A stretch of 64,000 bases of DNA, taken from assembly GCA_029844215.1 (NCBI GenBank), contig JAQGDG010000260.1, positions 62,001-126,000 on the forward strand, in the 5' to 3' direction. Positions 34,699 to 45,190 of the stretch are shown in pieces. Origin of the DNA: Przewalskia tangutica (taxonomy: Eukaryota > Streptophyta > Magnoliopsida > Solanales > Solanaceae). The notes beneath the pieces were generated by a model that saw only the letters and a list, made by a program, of their open reading frames with translations, did not search any database and had not been told where the DNA came from. Every line of letters starts with the position of its first letter. The first letter of the stretch is position 1. A program made the translations under genes and the position numbers.

Positions 34699-34957
34699 CC
34701 CAGTGTCATCATAATTCAACACTGGAATGAATTTTAAATCCGCGTTATCCTTGGTTTAATTTTTCTATTATCACAGAACCCAGTGTCATCATAATTCGAC
34801 ACTGGGACAAATTTTAAATCTGCTTCCGCTTTGGTTTTTCTAGCGTCACAAAACCCAGTGTCATCATAATTCGACACTGGGACAAATTTTGAGTCCGCAT
34901 CAGCCCGCCTTGGTGTTTTACCATGGTAGCCCAGCGTCGTCATAACTCGACACTGGG
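34699..34957. repeat. Four hairpin-forming repeats, period about 77 bp
   Basis: CCCAGTGTC, a 10-base spacer near ATCATAATTC, and GACACTGGG form an inverted repeat with 9 bp arms at 34779-34806 and 34854-34881. The outer copies (34699-34727 and 34930-34957) have one or two mismatches. Linkers share ACAAATTTT, CCGC and TTGGTTTTTCTA-like text. The array ends about 135 bp before the 3' LTR. Confidence 0.85.
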
Positions 34958-35080
34958 ACAAAATTTTGAATTTTGCGTCAGCCTCGTCTTAATCGCCCAA
35001 CATTTTTAATTCTGAGGATCGAGACAAAATTGGCTTTAAGTCAACGTCTTTGTCTAAAGACTCCTCCATCATCTCCATGC

Positions 35081-35093
35081 AAAGAGGGACAAG
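35081..35093 (+). other. Polypurine tract before the 3' LTR
   Basis: AAAGAGGGACAAG lies immediately upstream of the 3' LTR start TGTTGACAC (35095), in the position where plus-strand DNA synthesis is primed. Confidence 0.7.
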
Positions 35094-35094
35094 T

Positions 35095-38000
35095 TGTTGA
35101 CACCCAATTTTGACCCTCCCGTTCAGTTCTTAACTATAAAATTACACTAATTTTGCAAAATAATTTTCTATAATAAAATGCATCAATAATATATTAATAC
35201 ATGCACAAATAAGCATTTTAATAATAGCGCCGCATTATAAAATATTAAACACTAATCAAATAGCACGCCCATATTTATTTCTGTAATAATTTGGATTAAT
35301 AAATCACCTAAATAATTTAATCACAATTTGAATTTCTAATTTACCACTAATTAATTTTACCTAAAACTAATCAGCCCACCTAAATAACTACCCAAGCCCA
35401 AACCACCAGCCCTTACCCGTCGCCCCACCCATGTACCCGCAGCCCACATCCTTTATTCCCCCTCTTCAGCAGCCCATCCGCCCCTTTCTCTCCCCCTCAG
35501 CAGCCCTTAAGGCTAAAACCTAGAAAACCAACGAACGTCGCCCCACCTTTCCTCTGAATCAACCGACAACATCCATACCTAAAACCTGCGAAATCTGAAC
35601 CCCCATCAACTCCCATCTACCACAAACCACTGTCATCTCACCCATACCCTGCATCCCCCCCAAAATCCGCGATTTGAACCAACAAATCGTCCAAGAAATC
35701 AGACATCTAACAACTATTTTTCGAATTCAAACCCCCATATTTCACCTATAAAAGACCCCTTCGTTCTTCATTGGAGGGGGACCGAAAATTGGAATTGATC
35801 TTGCATATCATCTATTCGTTCTTCGTTTTAGAATTCTTGCGTTTAAGCTTTGTTTTTTCGCACCCACATACATATTCTTCGAGTAGAATCGACGGGTCGA
35901 AACGCGCCTCGGTTCGCTGCCCGAAGAAGGTAACCTACTTTCTTTCTAATAATCTTGCTATTTAAATTCACAAGTATGCAATCTGTATGATATGTTTGTG
36001 TGCTTATTAAACGTATCTTAGTTCAAATTAATTATTGTTTGAGCTCGTTGAATTGGTTATTAATCATGGTCAGTTAGTTTAAGTTTTGTTTATGTATTAG
36101 GTTCATTGTTAAACCTATATAATTGAAACTTGTCTGTTGTTTATGGTTATTAATTTAGAACCGGTTGGCTGAATAAACTAATAAAAGTGTCGCTGTAATA
36201 GTCCAAGAAATATGTTTAGCCCTTTAAAGAAGCTGTGTTTAGTCAATGAGTACTCCTTTGTGTTTGCAGTGTCATTCAACATTGTTTTGAAGCCCAAAAT
36301 AAGCTGTTAAAGTGTTGTGGTGTAACGATTAGTCCATGTTTAAACTAAAATGACCTGTTGATATTTGTTGAGTAGTCTATTGATATGTTTAATCTAGGTA
36401 ACCCGATTTAGTAAGAAAATGTTGGATAAAGTCACTTAATAATCTTTCAATTAATGTGTGTCTTTGTTTTGGTATAGAATACTTTCATACTCATCCTAAG
36501 GCCCCCTCCCCCAAATGACTTAAAGATGGAAGATTTGTTTTAACTTTAACAAGTTCTGTGTATTTAATATTTAGATGAATATGGTATTTGGTTTGGATAT
36601 CTAAATGCTCTCTGTCTTGAAAATGAACATAGATATTGGTTGTTTTACTCGATGTAATGAAGATATAGTAACATGATATGAAATGACTTTAGAACGACTT
36701 AGAAAAACCTATGAATTCTAGGTCAGTCAAGCAGGCCGTTACACCTAAATTTTGAAACTGTGGTGCATTTAAAAGACCATTTTTTGGGACTGGTTTTGGC
36801 CCCTTTTTGGCTACTGATTTCAACCATTGTTTGGACTGATTTTTGGCCAATTTCAGGACTGATTTGTGCCCTTAAGTCATGTAATGTAGTGCAGGAAGGA
36901 CCCCGCACACTTAGTTTAGCCTTTGATAAATTCTGAATACTTGGGATGTTGCCTTTAAATGGCTATTATGCATTTCTAATCCCTCCTATTTTCCCTGAAT
37001 TGACCACATATTTGTCTTTGTTGTCTAAAGCATGCCCGATATATTCAATATCAGATGTATATCAGTCCTTGCGTATATCTCTGTATATGTGAAACAATAT
37101 ATCTAAACGTATATTATGTGAATTAGTATATCTATGAATGTGAGCATGTGTTTTATTGGGCCCATTACATATCAGGTTGAGTTCGCCTTCCAAGTCTTAT
37201 GTTTAGAATACTTTGGCTTTGCTTTGCATTTCTGTATATGGTTCATTGTATGTCGGACTGATTTGCACCCCCCTGTTTTGACTGTTTGCGGACTGATTTT
37301 GGTCATTTTTCGGACTGATTTTCAGCCCCGTTATTTGCTGGTTTTTTACTGTTTCGCAGACTGATTTTGGTCATTTTCGGACTGAATTTCAGCCCCATTT
37401 TTTACTGTTTTGGCCTTGTTTGACTGCTGGTTTTGGCGATCTCCGACTGATTTTTGTCTATTTTTGCTATTGATTTTTACCGCTCATCGGACTGATTTTT
37501 TGGGTCATTTCGCCATCGATTTTGGTCACTTCTGATGATTTTGATCACCGTTATTAGTTTTTCGCTATCTTTTTAAACTGTTTTTCTGGTTATTTTGTCA
37601 CTAAGTTTTGATTATTTATCTATTATTTGGCGAAGTTTATAACATATACTAATCCTTTTCTTTTCTTTCTTTTACATGACTTGCATCGGAGCAACAAAGA
37701 GTCTCATTACGAGACTCGTCATGAGATCCACGCCCAATACATTGCATTTTTCCGCATCGAGATCCCTAGACAACAGTAGGGGATGACATCGTCACTCACC
37801 TTAGTCGCTTTATTTCTTTAGATTCCGTCATTTTATTCTTGTTGTTATTTAATTATGTAATATTGTATGATTATTGGAATACGTAGGACAATTAGGCCTA
37901 GAACTAAAAGGGGGTAGTTCTAGAATCGGAAACCCAACGCTAGATTATTTTAGGCTCGTTATACATGACTAAGTTTTCAAAACAATTTGGTCACCTTTTT

Positions 38001-38732
38001 ATTTGTATGATTAATCATAAAAATAAGGTTTTACTTTTACCTAATTTGCTAAAAAATAAACTTTCACAAAAAATTGTCTCTTGGTATTTTAAATAAAATT
38101 GTTTTCTCTTTATTGTCAATTGCCAAAATATAAGTATTTTACAAATAAAATAAATGCATATTTTTACCTATATATGTATTTTTATAAATCAAGTCTTACA
38201 ACTCTTTTCTCTTTTATGTTGTCAAGAATGCATCTTTTGTTGTTAAAAACTTGCAACGTCTTTTATTTAACATTTATGAAAGTATGCATTTCTTAGCATA
38301 ATATTAACCCTAGGTTTGAACGGACAACCGCAAGTTAGCGGATCCTTTAGGGTGCCTAACCCCTTCCCTTTAGGATAATAAAGAACCCTTACCCAGAATC
38401 CCATTAAGTTTAGCAGACCATTAAATGGAGTTAATATTTACTTTAAACTAGTTAACATTTAGGTGTCCTAATTCACCCAAATTAATTAGGTGGCGACTCC
38501 CTAGCAGCCCTTTAGCATTTCTAGCCCCTTTAGCACCTTTAGCACATTTTGCCTTTAACTTTAACACCTTTTACTTTTAAAATTAACTTTTTAAACACCT
38601 CTTTAACATATTTAAGCACAATTTAACATTTTAGCATTCTTTTTGAAACACTTAGCATTTTATTTTATTTTCTAACCTTTTATTTAAGCAGGAGATTCGC
38701 TAAAAATGTCGCGGTCGAAAAAGGGCGTGACA
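35095..38732 (+). repeat. 3' LTR of the TAT-like element
   Basis: Matches the 5' LTR at 26408-30023 through almost its whole length. Differences cluster in 35437-35515, where GCAGCCC-type blocks replace AAATTTC-type blocks three times, near 35885-35915, and in the GACTGATTTT repeat region (37255-37570). It ends GGGCGTGACA at 38732. Confidence 0.9.
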
Positions 38733-39368
38733 ATCATTCCTTAATTAAATGCAATTAAATCAGAATTGCAGTCACTTAATGAGTAAAGAGTAACGACTGA
38801 CACCATATCTTGAATGGGTACACGCTGAGCTTTCTCGGTCCTCCATCCAAAATCACTTGGCTCGGTTGGTACCTAGTTTTGATTTGGTACTCGGACTCAC
38901 CCCGATGCAACTTTTATCTGGTGCATAATTCTGTCATCTCTTTCGATTCCCACATCTAAACCATGCCATATGTCATTCAGTTTTCACCGTATGTAGATAG
39001 TCCCCACACTTTCTGGACCAGAGTTTACCTAAGTGACGAAAAATGGAAATGATTTCTTCGACGTCTTCTCTTGTAAGCTTATTTTCAATCACTCTAAATA
39101 GGCGTGAAAACAAAACGTTTCCTCTTCTCTATGATCTGACTCACATCTCATCACTCTCCAATTATGAACACATGTTACTTTCTCATTGAAGTGCCATTTT
39201 GGTTCACACACCGAAACATTTAGTAATAATGATCACACCATTATAAAAACCCTTATATTTTCCTTTTACAAATATTACCTTTTGCTAAATCTCTTTTACC
39301 TTCGAACATTGAACCTTCAAATCTACATTTCTCCTTCAAATCTTCATCTCTTTCAAATCTTTACTACG
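38733..39368 (+). mobile_element. Leader or LTR-like region of the older gag-like element
   Basis: This continues the element cut at 26407. It holds a CT-rich stretch and TTATAAAAACCCTTATATTT near 39241, a candidate TATA box, then an A/C/T-rich leader up to ATGGCCCAAAAAA at 39369. No paired LTR is identified. Confidence 0.4.
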
Positions 39369-41846
39369 ATGGCCCAAAAAATTCTACTTCAAAAAATTCT
39401 TCTCTGGCTCTGTCACCTCCATCGGCCACCGATGATGCCACCGGCGCCGATGAATCTCCTGAGGCTCAGGCTACCGTTAAGCCCAGAGCCTTCGACATGC
39501 GCATGTCCTCCTTTCATTTCGACAATGAGTTTACCGTTTAAACTGCCTCCAAAAAATTCGACCGAAGAGAATAGGCTAAAAGATGGTTGTCCTCTATCAG
39601 GGCCTCCAACCTCGACACAATTCGAAATGACTGCGATTGGACCAATCTCTCCGGAATCAATGTACCCGGCCCGAACGAAAACATGACTACCTTGAGGTCT
39701 AGGTATTCCAATGTATACACCTACCATTTTACCTTTAAGCTCGTTCATCCGATTGACAACTTGATCCTCGAGTTGTGCAGGACTTACAATTTGTGCCTTG
39801 CACAAATTGGTCCATCTAGAGGGTAGTTACGTGCCTCCGATTCCTGGCCAATTTGGTCGATGAAACTTTTACTTTGGATCATCTGATCTGTTTATACGAC
39901 TCATAGTTCTTCTATGGTGGGATCATTTAGCTCTCGAAATGAGGCAAATTCCCCATCCTCTCTAGCGTGATCGAGGTTAGCTGGAATGCTTTATTGCGGT
40001 TCCTACCGCTGAAATTATCCTTGCTAGGTACATGCCTTTTCCAGAGGAATGGAACATGCACCGTAAGTAACAAAACTCTTTACTTTTCTTTTGTTTAACT
40101 TATGATTTCGATGTCTTGCCTTAAGCTCTTTTTTTTTTTACTTTTCTAGTCATCCGTCGGATTTCGGCTCACGTGGACAATATTCACTCATGGGTCGAAA
40201 AGGTCATACTCACATAAAAAGCGGACATGGAAAGAGCTTTCCAGAAAATGATGGATAACCTAAAATCACGGTTAGTATACTGTACCTTTTTTTGTCTTCT
40301 GATTAACCATGTACTTATTCTCACTTTGTTTTAGACACCAAAGCTTACCGAAGGGCAATTCGACAACAAGGACTAACCATTCGGCTGCTCCAGCTATCGC
40401 TAATCCGATACTCAATCCGGACGCATCAGTTCACCGTATCACCGAGGTACCAAAGAAAAAAAATTCTCAAACCCTTCGAAGTCACCTTTGGTTGGATCAA
40501 AGAGGAACAGAGCTTCGGAAGTGGGTGACCCTTCCAGAAGTCAAGACACCGATATCTCACCAGAAGATGTTTGGGTGAGAAAGGCCACCAATACCACCAC
40601 TCCGGTGGAAGACTTCTACCGAAGTTAGAGAAGAAAACGTTGCTACTGAAGCATCTAGACTCATTCTTCTACAAACTCTGATGCAGCTACTCCTGCCACC
40701 ACACCATTGGCCACCGAACCAGTCATCATCAAAGATGACGATGAAGCGACGAGGAGTCGTTGGCAAAAAAATCCAAAACTTCCACTTCAACTCCTCCACC
40801 ATCACAAACGGTCCAAAGCTTTGGGCAGGAAGATTTTGATCGCTTCTTTAATAAAGTTGGAACCTCTGCAAATCCTGCGCCAATGGTGAACATCTCCGGG
40901 TTTGCTCATTTAGTCATCCCCCCAAAACTTACCAAATTCACCCAAACTCCAAAAAAATTACGCCAGCTCCCGGTCCAAACTCGTGAGTGTCTTCTCAGCT
41001 CCGAGTGAGGATCTGAAGAGAGTAAGAACTGACACTCTCTCCTTCCCCCTAAGACACGAACTTCCTATATTGACCGGTCTGGCTTGCGAGCTACATTAGG
41101 CCTCTGATCTCAGAGTCCGATAAGGAAAAGATGAGAAATGTCTAGTGGCAATGCCTCATTTAACGAAGGTATGCATGCATCGAATCAGGTATATATCTCC
41201 TTTGCTCATTTCAAGTTATATATTTGTCTTCCTTTTTTCATATTCTAATTTTGATCTAGCCCATATTTTTGCAGTCATTTATTTTTGTCAGCGAAGGCCT
41301 CCTCCGATGTATAGAGGAATATAAAGACCTTAAAGGGTAGCTGGACGCCCAAGAAAAAGAAATTTGGCATCCCAAAGGGGTTATCGAACAGAGAAGCTCA
41401 GTTGCAGCAAGTCGGTGACTTGCCCATCGTCCGAGCTTAATTGGCCCAGGTTAGAGGTGACTTTCTCCAGGCAATGAATGACCTCGAGCTTGTTAACGAG
41501 GAAAACAAAATCTTGGGCGAGGAGAATGAAAAGCTCTATCATGACGTCCAAGTCCTCACCCACAAGCTTGGAGAACAAGAAGAGGTTCGTCTTTTCATGT
41601 CGAAGACACGGGTTCGATTCCCGTAAGCGATCCCCCGAGCAGCTCTTCATACTATGGGGTTATATAATCTCCTTGACCTTTCGATTGAGGGTATTGACAC
41701 TACCAAGCTCAGAAGGAAGATTTCCTTAATGCTGAACTAGATCGCCTCGACACCGAGCTTGCCAGGATTGATGTGGAAAGAGCTGCTGAACAAGTTGCAC
41801 TGAAGGAGGCTGAGGATCAAGCCAACCAATAAGCCCAAACCAATGA
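39369..41846 (+). pseudogene. Gag-like protein of a non-autonomous plant element, decayed
   Basis: From ATG 39369, broken frames read GADESPEAQATVKPRAFDMR, then RASNLDTIRNDCDWTNLSGI and FKLVHPIDNLILELCRTYNL, then MPFPEEWNMHR before an intron-like GTAAGT (about 40066). Later pieces (41441-41626) read RGDFLQAMNDLELVNEENKI and LGEENEKLYHDVQVLTHKLG, a coiled coil. This order is common in Solanaceae genomes as a transposon-borne gag-like protein, but I cannot name the family. Stops and frameshifts are numerous. Near 41610 the coiled coil is broken by a segment with a tRNA T-arm-like motif. Confidence 0.5.
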
Positions 41847-42362
41847 AGTCAGATCAAGAACAATTTAAGGCAAAAATGGAGACATTTAACATAAGTAACA
41901 GTGATCAACGGGGTTCGCCGGAAAATGTAATAAAACGACGGAGGGTTGTAATAAATGACGGAGGAGTTCACCGGAGCTTGGAGATCCGGTGTGGCTGTGG
42001 CTGTGGCTAGGTGGAGCGGGTTTTTACACGAGTTTGGTGTGGTTTCGCCGGGGAAAAAGAAAAGAAAAGGGACTGGTGTTTTTGGTTTGAGGAAGATGGA
42101 GAGAGGGAGGTGGAGGTGTGTGTGTGGTGGAGCGTCTGAGCAGTGGGGTGGCGGTGTGGTGTGATTTATCGGTGGTCTGGCCGGAGAAGGAGGTGGAATG
42201 GCGGCAAAGAGGAGGTGAGATCTGTGATTCTGGGATTTGCAACGGTTAAAAAATTTGTGATACGAGTGTTTGATGGAAATGGGAGCCAAAGAGAATCTCA
42301 AATTCTACCAAATAATAAGCTGAATATAATTAGCAACATTGAAACGAAACCGAACTATATCC
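41847..42362. other. Unassigned GC-richer segment
   Basis: The stretch contains GGTGTGGCTGTGGCTGTGGC and further GGTGG-rich text. Open frames on both strands (150 codons minus, 69-74 plus) are low-complexity (Pro/His/Thr or Gly/Trp/Arg) and show no domain. It might be a gene 5' region carried by a transposon; I cannot assign it. Confidence 0.35.
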
Positions 42363-43168
42363 CGTAATTCAAATTTAGATATGAGAACGGTTATAAATCT
42401 CAAAAGTAATATGAAAAAGCACACATTTTAGCTCAAAAGAAGCAAAACAACAATTGTCTCGGTCCCAAACAAGTTGAGATCGGCTATATAAATCTTTATG
42501 ACTTCATTTAAGCTCAACTAATATCATCGTCACATCAAAAGAATCAGAACACTTGACTGAAATCTAAAACATGGAAAAATATCTCAACATTTGATACATC
42601 AAAAAATTTGCTTTTGCAGCAAATTCCGATGTGGTGGAGGTGGTACTACTGGGGTTCTCCAGTAGCATGGACAATATATGGTCTTATAACATCTCAGGTA
42701 GGTGACAAGGACGATAATGTTGAGGTGCCAGGCGTTGGCGAGATACCACTAAAGCTACTTTTAAAAGAATATTTGGAATTTGAGTATGACTCTTGGGAGT
42801 TATTGCTGTTGCTCATGTTGCTTGGGTTGTTCTGTTCTGCTTTGTTTTTGCCTATGGAATAAAGTTCTTGAATTTACAAAGGAGATAAGTGAAGTTGCAG
42901 ATAGTATAAAGTTTAGTGTACACAGAGAATGTACATAAGCTATGTTACTCATACTCTCCAAAATACTACCGAACTCGTGTGGGAACCTTTAAGAATGCAC
43001 GGATTTTGGAGGATTTTGTATGTTACTCAAATAGTTCATTCCGAACAACATGGATCCTCATACAATTTTAATTCTTGCATGTTACTCAAAATAGTTCATT
43101 CTTGTGTCATACAGAAAATTTATCAATTTTGATGTACAAATTCCTCTGGAAGAGTTTTTCTCTGTTTC
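42363..43168 (+). repeat. Inverted-repeat arm 1 (copy of the ABCG 3' end)
   Basis: It mirrors 44383-45190: TCAAATTTAGATATGAG, GCACACATTTTAGCTCAAAA, CCCAAACAAGTTGAGATCGG, the last exon, the 3' UTR and CATGTTACTCAAAATAGTTC occur in the same order on opposite strands. Identity by eye is about 85 percent. Arms of about 0.8 kb are separated by 1.2 kb. Confidence 0.85.
42620..42888 (+). pseudogene. Duplicated last exon of the ABCG transporter, frameshifted
   Basis: After a preserved acceptor (TTTTGCAG) the plus strand reads QIPMWWRWYYWGSPVAWTIY, GLITSQVGDKDDNVEVPGVG and KEYLEFEYD, matching exon 20 of the minus-strand gene at 44704-44973. A 1-nt deletion near 42790 shifts the frame, so FLGVVAVAHVAW is lost and the frame ends early (TAA about 42860). 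The original stop would be TAA at 42886-42888. No other exons of a second gene copy lie upstream. Confidence 0.9.
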
Positions 43169-43433
43169 TCCCTTGATCTGTTAATGACAAGGGCCAAAAT
43201 TGCCCCTCAACTATTAGAAATGAAATAACTTTCTCCTCCGTTTGAATTTGGTCCTAGATATACTCTTATCATTAGTGGAATGACTCATATTTGCGCCTCA
43301 ACTAGGGAAAATAGAACAAATTTGCCCTCCATTTGGATTTTATCTCAAATATGCCCTTTTCGTTGAAGAACTTGCTCAAATTTCTCCCAATAAGAAAAAC
43401 GTTTACTCTCTTGAAGTTTATATAACAAATTGC

Positions 43434-43532
43434 CAACCCCTTTGGAAATATTACCTGAATGGTATTTCTTTCCTGTATTTCAAATACTTCGTACAGTGCC
43501 CAATAAATTATTGGGGGTTCTTTTAATGGTTT
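43434..43532 (+). pseudogene. petD: Plastid petD fragment (nuclear plastid DNA)
   Basis: The plus strand reads TPLEILPEWYFFPVFQILRT followed by VPNKLLGVLLMVS, the conserved loop and helix of cytochrome b6-f subunit IV (PetD). Similarity ends abruptly after LLMVS, where plastid sequence would continue VPAG. No other plastid text is obvious nearby. It is a short transferred fragment without function. Confidence 0.85.
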
Positions 43533-43924
43533 CTAATGACGGTGCAATTCATTTATGCCATTTTAAAAAATTGCCGAAAATTTACCGAACCGTATCGATA
43601 ACGAAGAAAAATCGAGATCTTGAGAATGATATTATTCAAACTCCATGATATATTCGTGGAGTTCAAACCTTTATCAACCCAATCTCAAGGAACGACTAAT
43701 GAAGTTCAAGCTTTTACAGTTTAAGTGTGAAAATATGTTGGAGTCGCAAATTTCAGGAACGATCCATAGAGTTCAAATTGATAAATGTTCAAACTCAAGT
43801 AAAAGTTTCCTGAAGTTTTCCCGTATTTTAACAAAGGGTATTTTTATCAAAATTCTATTTCCCCATGAAAAAGTAGCCAAACACTGAATAGCTTTAAAAC
43901 GATGGCTAAAACTTAATTAAGGGA

Positions 43925-43995
43925 ACCTTGCAAGACTGCTCTCCGCATGCGGGTCTATGGAAAGGCCGGACCAAAAGGATCTATTGTAGTCCCTT
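43925..43995 (-). mobile_element. SINE fragment
   Basis: CTCCGCATGCGGGTCTATGG and AAAGGCCGGACCAAAAGGAT resemble the reverse complement of the SINE tail at 13025-13085 (GTCCGG, CTTTCC, CCCGCGCAT). Only about 70 bp is present. Confidence 0.4.
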
Positions 43996-44382
43996 TTAGC
44001 AGTCCAAAAAAAAACTTAATTAGCAGTCCAAATTTTTTTTTTGCCAATTTCTCTCGTCACATTTTAGCTCATGAAAATATAATTCATCTAGACTTGAGTG
44101 GGTTGGTTTGGTATATATTCATTAACAGATCAATTTGGACATAGCTCAAGTTAGACTATCTAAAAGTTTGGATCAAAATCATCAAGAAATTACCAATCAA
44201 AACGTAGAAACACAAGATTCTTTTAGTTTAGTTGGATATATTTATGATAAATGAAATTGAAAAAACTCATACTAGTTAGATTTTGTAATTAAACAAATTA
44301 TTCAAGAACAAACTAATATAGCACAACCCTCCTATTTGATACCTTATGTGTGTATATCCTACTTTTATTTAACATCACGAGA

Positions 44383-45190
44383 GTTCAAGAGAAAAAAACT
44401 CTTACAGAGGAATTTATACATCAAAATTAATAAATAATCTGTTGACACAAGAATGAACTATTTTGAGTAACATGCAAGAAATAAATCGTACGATGACTAT
44501 GTTGTTCGAACTCTTCAAAAATGTCGTTGGGTGCGTGTCAGATCCTCCAAAAGTAGTGTATTTTTTAGGATTCGACACAGTGTAGAAGCATTTTGGATAG
44601 TTCGAGCAACATAGATTATGTTGAGCATACCAACAACTGTTTTCTCTTCCTAGCTTATGTACATTTATGTGTACACTGAACTTTCTATTGTCTTCAAGTT
44701 CATCTATCTCCTTTGGAAATTCAAGAACTTAATGCCATATGCAAAAACAAAGCAGAATAGAACAGTCCAAGCAACATGAGCAACAGCAACAACTCCCAAG
44801 AAGTCATACTCAAATCCAAGATATTCTTTTAAGTACAGCTTTAATGGTATTTCACCAACGCCTGGTACCTCAACTTTATCGTTCTTGTCACCTACCTGAG
44901 ATGTTACGAGACCATATATCGTCCACGCTACTGGAGAACCCCAGTAATACCACCTCCACCATATCGGAATTTGCTGCAAAAGCAAATTTAGTTTCAGTTA
45001 AGTGTTCTGCTTCTTTAGATGTGTGATGATGAATTGAGCTTAAATGGAATAGTGAGGATTTATATAACCGACCTCAACTTGTTTGGGATTGAGGCATAGT
45101 TGTTATTGTGTTTCTTTTGAGCTAAAATGTGTGCTTTTGTATAGTACTTTTAATATTTATAACAATCCTCATATCTAAATTTTGAGTTAG
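44383..45190 (-). repeat. Inverted-repeat arm 2 (ABCG last exon, 3' UTR and part of the last intron)
   Basis: The partner of 42363-43168. It includes exon 20 of the ABCG gene, its 3' UTR with an embedded MITE (44498-44614), and about 200 bp of the last intron. Confidence 0.85.
44498..44614. mobile_element. Fold-back MITE in the ABCG 3' UTR
   Basis: CTATGTTGTTCGAACTCTTC at the left end is the inverted repeat of GATAGTTCGAGCAACATAG at the right. The middle holds GTGCGTGTCAGATCCTCCAA. A degraded version is also in the other arm of the inverted repeat, so it predates the duplication. A relative lies at 46496-46586. Confidence 0.7.

Larger units (their letters stand above)
26408..38732 (+). mobile_element. 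Non-autonomous TAT/Ogre-like Ty3/gypsy LTR retrotransposon, 12.3 kb
   Basis: Two highly similar 3.6 kb LTRs (26408-30023 and 35095-38732), beginning TGTTGACACCCAATTTTGAC and ending GGGCGTGACA, flank a 5.07 kb internal region. A primer site complementary to tRNA-Arg follows the 5' LTR, and a polypurine tract precedes the 3' LTR. The interior codes only a gag-like protein (31105-32747, several frameshifts) with retrotransposon-gag and Cys/His motifs. No protease, RT, RNase H or integrase could be found, so it would need proteins from an autonomous relative. The TAT/Ogre assignment rests on the Arg primer, large LTRs, gag wording and GATACGTAGGC-type motifs after gag. Near-identical LTRs suggest fairly recent insertion. 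Confidence 0.85.
43169..44382. other. Spacer (loop) between the inverted ABCG 3' ends
   Basis: 1.2 kb. The first part (43190-43400) repeats a motif of the type AAAATTGCCCCTCAACTA / AAATTTGCCCTCCATTTGG. Then come the plastid petD fragment (43434-43532), a SINE scrap (43925-43995) and AT-rich DNA. No host gene is seen. Confidence 0.6.

Noticed and set aside
41849..42301. 150-codon minus-strand Pro/His-rich frame
   Set aside because: Low complexity, no splice or domain support; likely chance in GC-skewed DNA.
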